From Kaustia mangrovi (GTDB taxonomy: Bacteria > Pseudomonadota > Alphaproteobacteria > Rhizobiales > Im1), in NCBI RefSeq assembly GCF_015482775.1, contig NZ_CP058214.1, positions 1 through 64,000 on the forward strand: DNA of 64,000 bases, in the 5' to 3' direction. A program made the translations under genes and the position numbers. Shown here piece by piece: positions 60,307 to 64,000 of the stretch. Each line of letters begins with the position of its first letter. Position 1 is the first letter of the stretch. Under the pieces are notes generated by a model that was not told the origin of the DNA, did no database searches, and worked only from the letters and a program-made list of their open reading frames with translations.

Positions 60307-60451
60307 TGCTCTCCCTCTCAGTCCGGTCGTCGAAAGGCACGAGGGAATCCTTAGAGCGTTTCGGCCTGTCGCGGTACCGGTTTCCCGGCCCGTTGCCCCG
60401 CGCATGGCCGGCGGCGGGCGCGCAGGGCCTCTCGCCTAGGTGATCGTGGTC

Positions 60452-60482
60452 GATCTTCAAGTGAAAACATTTGAAGGGTCGG
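60452..60482. repeat. Inverted-repeat element, left copy
   Basis: GATCTTCAA and TTTGAAGG arms around a central spacer. It is 31 bases long and matches the element at 60911-60941 in length and in 22 of 31 positions. It lies upstream of a small secreted protein gene. Confidence 0.5.
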
Positions 60483-60601
60483 CCCGGTTGATCGCGAGGT
60501 TTGCGCGCATACGTGGTGACCATGAGCCGGCACCGGTGCCGGCCCAGGAACAAAACTCCCCCCAGACTGAAGATGAGAATAGCAGCGAAAGGAGCAAAGC
60601 C

Positions 60602-60889
60602 ATGCGTACAGCACTCTTGGCTGCAGGACTGACCCTCGCACTCGCCGCCCCGGCGCTCGCCGACACGCCGGCGGGAACCTACGGGCCGGACGGCGCCTAT
60701 CCGACCGACCTGGAACAGTCCGCGACGGCGACGCAGGAGACCAACCGCGAGACGACGTCCGACAGGACCCGGATCACACCGGTCTCCAACGACCTGAAGG
60801 CGTTCCACGGAGGCCGCGGTCTCGACGACGAACTGGTGAATGACGGCGAGAAGAACCTCTATCGCCCGACATCCCACGTGTCGCGCTGA
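60602..60889 (+). CDS. Small secreted protein of unknown function
   Basis: A 95-residue protein with an ideal signal peptide (MRTALLAAGLTLALAAPALA, cut before DTP). The mature 75 residues are hydrophilic, Thr-rich (QSATATQETNRETTSDRTR) and have no Cys. No family recognised. AAAGGAGCAAAGCC precedes the ATG. The gene is flanked by two similar inverted-repeat elements and followed by a strong terminator. Confidence 0.75.
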   Translation: MRTALLAAGLTLALAAPALADTPAGTYGPDGAYPTDLEQSATATQETNRETTSDRTRITPVSNDLKAFHGGRGLDDELVNDGEKNLYRPTSHVSR

Positions 60890-60910
60890 CCGGTAGGCCC
60901 TGGATCAGCG

Positions 60911-60941
60911 GATCTTCAATAGGAATCGATTGAAGGTCCGG
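60911..60941. repeat. Inverted-repeat element, right copy
   Basis: CTTCAAT-N8-ATTGAAG within GATCTTCAA...TTGAAGG, equal in length to the copy at 60452-60482. It lies shortly after the small secreted protein gene. Confidence 0.5.
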
Positions 60942-61010
60942 AAAGCTGATCGCTTGCAAGGCGTTCTACCCACGGGGTCCGCGAAATGCGGGCTCCGACA
61001 ATGAGACAGG

Positions 61011-61046
61011 GGGGCGTGGCCTGCAAGAGGGCCGCGCCCCTTTTTT
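61011..61046 (+). terminator. Rho-independent terminator
   Basis: GGGGCGTGGCC and GGCCGCGCCCC form a stem (one wobble) over a short loop, followed directly by TTTTTT on the plus strand. It would end transcription of the small secreted protein gene, just before the convergent rlmB stop. Confidence 0.85.
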
Positions 61047-61057
61047 GCGCCTCGTCC

Positions 61058-61783
61058 TCAGCGCTTCGATGCGATGTGCAGCGCCAGGGTCGCGGCGGTG
61101 GAGACGTTGAGGCTCGCGATCGGGCCGGGCAGGGCGATTCGCGCCACCGTGTCGCAACGCTCCCGGGTCAGCCGCCTGAGACCCTTGCCCTCTGCGCCGA
61201 GCACGAGGGCGAGGGGGCCGGGCGGGACGGCCTCCTCGAGCACCGAATCGCCGTCGCTGTCGAGCCCCACGACCGCAAAGCCCCTGTCCTTCAGCTCCGA
61301 CAGGGCGCGGGCGAGATTGGTCACCTTGATGTAGTGGACATGCTCCAGCCCGCCGCTCGCCGTCTTGGCGACGACGCCCGTGGCAGACGGGCTGTGGCGG
61401 GCCGTGGTGATCAGGGCGGTGACGCCGAAGGCCGCACAGACGCGCAGGATCGCGCCGACATTGTGCGGGTCGGTCACCTGGTCGAGCAGTACGAGCAGCC
61501 CGTCGCCCGGCAGATCCGCGATATCCGGCTGGGGGAGGGGATCGGCCTCCAGCACCGCGCCCTGATGGACGACGTCGGTCCCGGCAATTCGCTCCAGCGC
61601 GCGCGCCTCGACGATCTCCGGCCGGACCCCGCGCCCGGCGATCGGGCCGGCGAACCGGTCGGCGACATTGCGGGTTGCCCACAGGCGCCGGATCCGGCGG
61701 GCGGGATTGGCGAGCGCGGCGGCGACCGCATGGCTGCCATAGATCAGTTCCTGTTCGTGGGGGCGGAGGGTCCTTGCGGCCAT
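61058..61783 (-). CDS. rlmB: 23S rRNA (guanosine-2'-O-)-methyltransferase RlmB-like (SpoU/TrmH family)
   Basis: A 241-residue SPOUT methyltransferase. The N-terminal substrate-binding domain (QELIYGSHAVAAALANPARRIRRLWATRN) and the C-terminal knot are seen: LLVLLDQVTDPHNVGAILRVCAAFGVTALITT (motif 1), LALVLGAEGKGLRRLTRERCD (motif 2) and IALPGPIASLNVSTAATLALH (motif 3). RlmB modifies G2251 in the peptidyl transferase region of 23S rRNA. Complete, on the minus strand, divergent from the tRNA-Tyr unit. Confidence 0.92.
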   Translation of the reverse strand: MAARTLRPHEQELIYGSHAVAAALANPARRIRRLWATRNVADRFAGPIAGRGVRPEIVEARALERIAGTDVVHQGAVLEADPLPQPDIADLPGDGLLVLLDQVTDPHNVGAILRVCAAFGVTALITTARHSPSATGVVAKTASGGLEHVHYIKVTNLARALSELKDRGFAVVGLDSDGDSVLEEAVPPGPLALVLGAEGKGLRRLTRERCDTVARIALPGPIASLNVSTAATLALHIASKR

Positions 61784-62038
61784 ATGCCTTCTCTTCGACC
61801 TGTCTGGCGTTGCTGGGCGGATCGGTCCTTGCGTCCTGTCTCCTGGCGACTTATATCTCGTCGCCCACGATGCGGGCCAGCGGCTTGAGCCGCCAGGATC
61901 CGCCTCGGAGGTTTTTCCAGTGTTCGGCGTGATTTACGGTTGACAGCGTGCGTCCTCATCCTCATAAAACGTCACACGATAGCCCGGCGGTTCTGCCCGG
62001 GACGGTGGCGTGCGCGCGCAACATACTCACATTGAGAT

Positions 62039-62123
62039 GGAGGGGTGCCCGAGTGGTTAAAGGGGACGGGCTGTAAACCCGTTGGCTTAGCCTACGTTGG
62101 TTCGAATCCAACCCCCTCCACCA
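62039..62123 (+). tRNA. tRNA-Tyr (anticodon GTA)
   Basis: GGAGGGG acceptor, CGGGCTGTAAACCCG anticodon arm with anticodon GTA, a long variable arm (TTGGCTTAGCCTACG) as expected for a class II tRNA, T arm GGTTCGAATCC and CCCCTCC-ACCA at the 3' end with encoded CCA. Confidence 0.97.
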
Positions 62124-62309
62124 TCTCAATGTGCGTCTGGGGCGCGAAAGGGTTAGAGGTATTTAAGGACACCGGAAGCCGGACATCCCGATAAGGACAG
62201 AGTGGCCCAAGGGTGTTGGGCGGTATCGCCGTTGGCCGGCCTGATGGTCGCCATGGGGAGGCCGCCCTGGGGCCGTGCCCGGGACGGATAGGATCGGCCC
62301 TTCGGTCAG

Positions 62310-62383
62310 GCGGGTGTAGCTCAATGGTAGAGCAGCAGCCTTCCAAGCTGACGACGGGGGTTCGATTCCCCTCACCCGCTCCA
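62310..62383 (+). tRNA. tRNA-Gly (anticodon TCC)
   Basis: GCGGGTG acceptor, D arm TAGCTCAATGGTAGAGC, anticodon arm CAGCCTTCCAAGCTG with anticodon TCC, T arm GGGGGTTCGATTCCCC and CACCCGC-TCCA end. It lies about 105 bases before tuf, as in the tRNA-tufB arrangement of other proteobacteria. Confidence 0.97.
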
Positions 62384-62488
62384 AGGAACGCGCTTCCGTG
62401 GCCTGCTATGGGCGCGGCGTGCGGCATGGACGTGGCCGGGCCGGAAGGCCACGGAGCCGGGACTGGTTTAAAGGGGATTTGAAGCGAG

Positions 62489-63664
<1,176 letters not shown>

Positions 63665-63794
63665 CGGGGCCGGCATCCCGTCGGCGCGCCGCCATCCGTT
63701 GTGGGGCTGGAAAGTCTCGCGCGGGAGTGCTAAAGGAGGCGCGCCGTAGTGCCGGGCGTTGAGATGTTCGGGCGATGTGGTCGCCGGACCGGAT

Positions 63795-63870
63795 AGGGGT
63801 GTAGCTCAGTTGGTAGAGCAGCGGTCTCCAAAACCGCAGGTCGTGGGTTCGAGTCCCTCCGCCCCTGCCA
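63795..63870 (+). tRNA. tRNA-Trp (anticodon CCA)
   Basis: AGGGGTG acceptor, D arm TAGCTCAGTTGGTAGAGC, anticodon arm CGGTCTCCAAAACCG with anticodon CCA, T arm GTGGGTTCGAGTCCCTC and an encoded GCCA end. It lies between tuf and secE, the conserved position. Confidence 0.97.
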
Positions 63871-63976
63871 ACCGGATGGATGAGGACGTTGTCGGCCGTC
63901 CGCTCGATGACGATATGATGACCGGGCCAGTGTGTCGCCGGCCATGAGTGCAGGCGGCAGGATCGGCAAAGGAAGC

Positions 63977-64000
63977 ATGGCCAAGACGAATCCGTTTCAG
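63977..64000 (+). CDS. secE: Preprotein translocase subunit SecE (5' end only)
   Basis: ATGGCC... encodes MAKTNPFQ, the start of many alphaproteobacterial SecE proteins, preceded by AAAGGAAGC. The gene runs off the window. Position directly after tuf and tRNA-Trp supports the call; nusG and ribosomal protein genes would be expected next. Confidence 0.7.

Overview
The window looks like chromosome of a GC-rich alphaproteobacterium, most likely of the order Hyphomicrobiales (Rhizobiales). Supporting signs are a cysE-DUF3126 pair, a hisI-folE-Fe/S scaffold-yidD-thrS neighbourhood, a tuf-tRNA-Trp-secE arrangement, a BTLCP peptidase, PAS_5 and BA14K proteins, two TTAA-N7-TTAA (CtrA-type) boxes and two Irr/ICE-like boxes at iron genes. 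I see no prophage, insertion sequence or CRISPR array. The genus cannot be fixed from sequence alone.

Layout. 0-2.5 kb: IclR regulator divergent from a 3-oxoadipate (or related) CoA-transferase gene pair, with many single-base frame breaks. 2.7-6.4 kb: thiamine salvage operon thiM-thiE-thiD behind a TPP riboswitch, ending in a TRAP-type binding protein. 6.5-16.7 kb: small secreted protein, LysE remnant, BKACE enzyme, two alpha/beta hydrolases, cysE-DUF3126, gamma carbonic anhydrase, BTLCP peptidase, PAS, rhomboid, CBS and patatin genes. 16.8-24.7 kb: hisI, folE, Fe/S scaffold, small alarmone hydrolase, yidD, thrS, folB, nitroreductase, HAD phosphatase and flavin reductase. 24.9-27.8 kb: pncA, CitE-like and MaoC-like genes, and a single-domain response regulator behind a CtrA box. 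28-34.2 kb: MFS transporter, beta carbonic anhydrase, nadK, cutA, TPR protein, ugd.

34.4-44.8 kb is an iron island. A Cys-rich protein, an imelysin, a di-haem oxidoreductase, a second imelysin and a DUF1513 protein form one operon. It diverges from bfd-bfr, which is followed by an FbpAB-type ferric ABC transporter. The divergent promoter and the fbpA promoter carry the same 15-bp box (TTAnAAnAATTCGAA), so iron-responsive co-regulation is likely. Then come a PCu(A)C-like protein that has lost the usual copper ligands and a BA14K-like protein.

46.6-50.7 kb is the known but functionally unsolved cluster of circularly permuted ATP-grasp, alpha-E, transglutaminase and Anbu proteasome-like peptidase. 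51-60.3 kb holds a catabolic locus: FAH hydrolase, GntR regulator, NodB-like deacetylase and core-MetE-like protein run one way, a tripartite tricarboxylate transporter (tctCBA) the other. A perfect 20-bp inverted repeat separates them. A metal-ligand-altered M24 hydrolase converges on tctA. 60.4-64 kb: small secreted protein, rlmB, tRNA-Tyr, tRNA-Gly, tuf, tRNA-Trp and the start of secE.

Caution: about a dozen single-base frame breaks, nearly all in G/C runs, lie in the first 16 kb (densest before 2.4 kb) and none were seen later. They look more like sequence error than decay. Genes with a broken frame are entered as pseudogene type, but most are probably intact in the organism.
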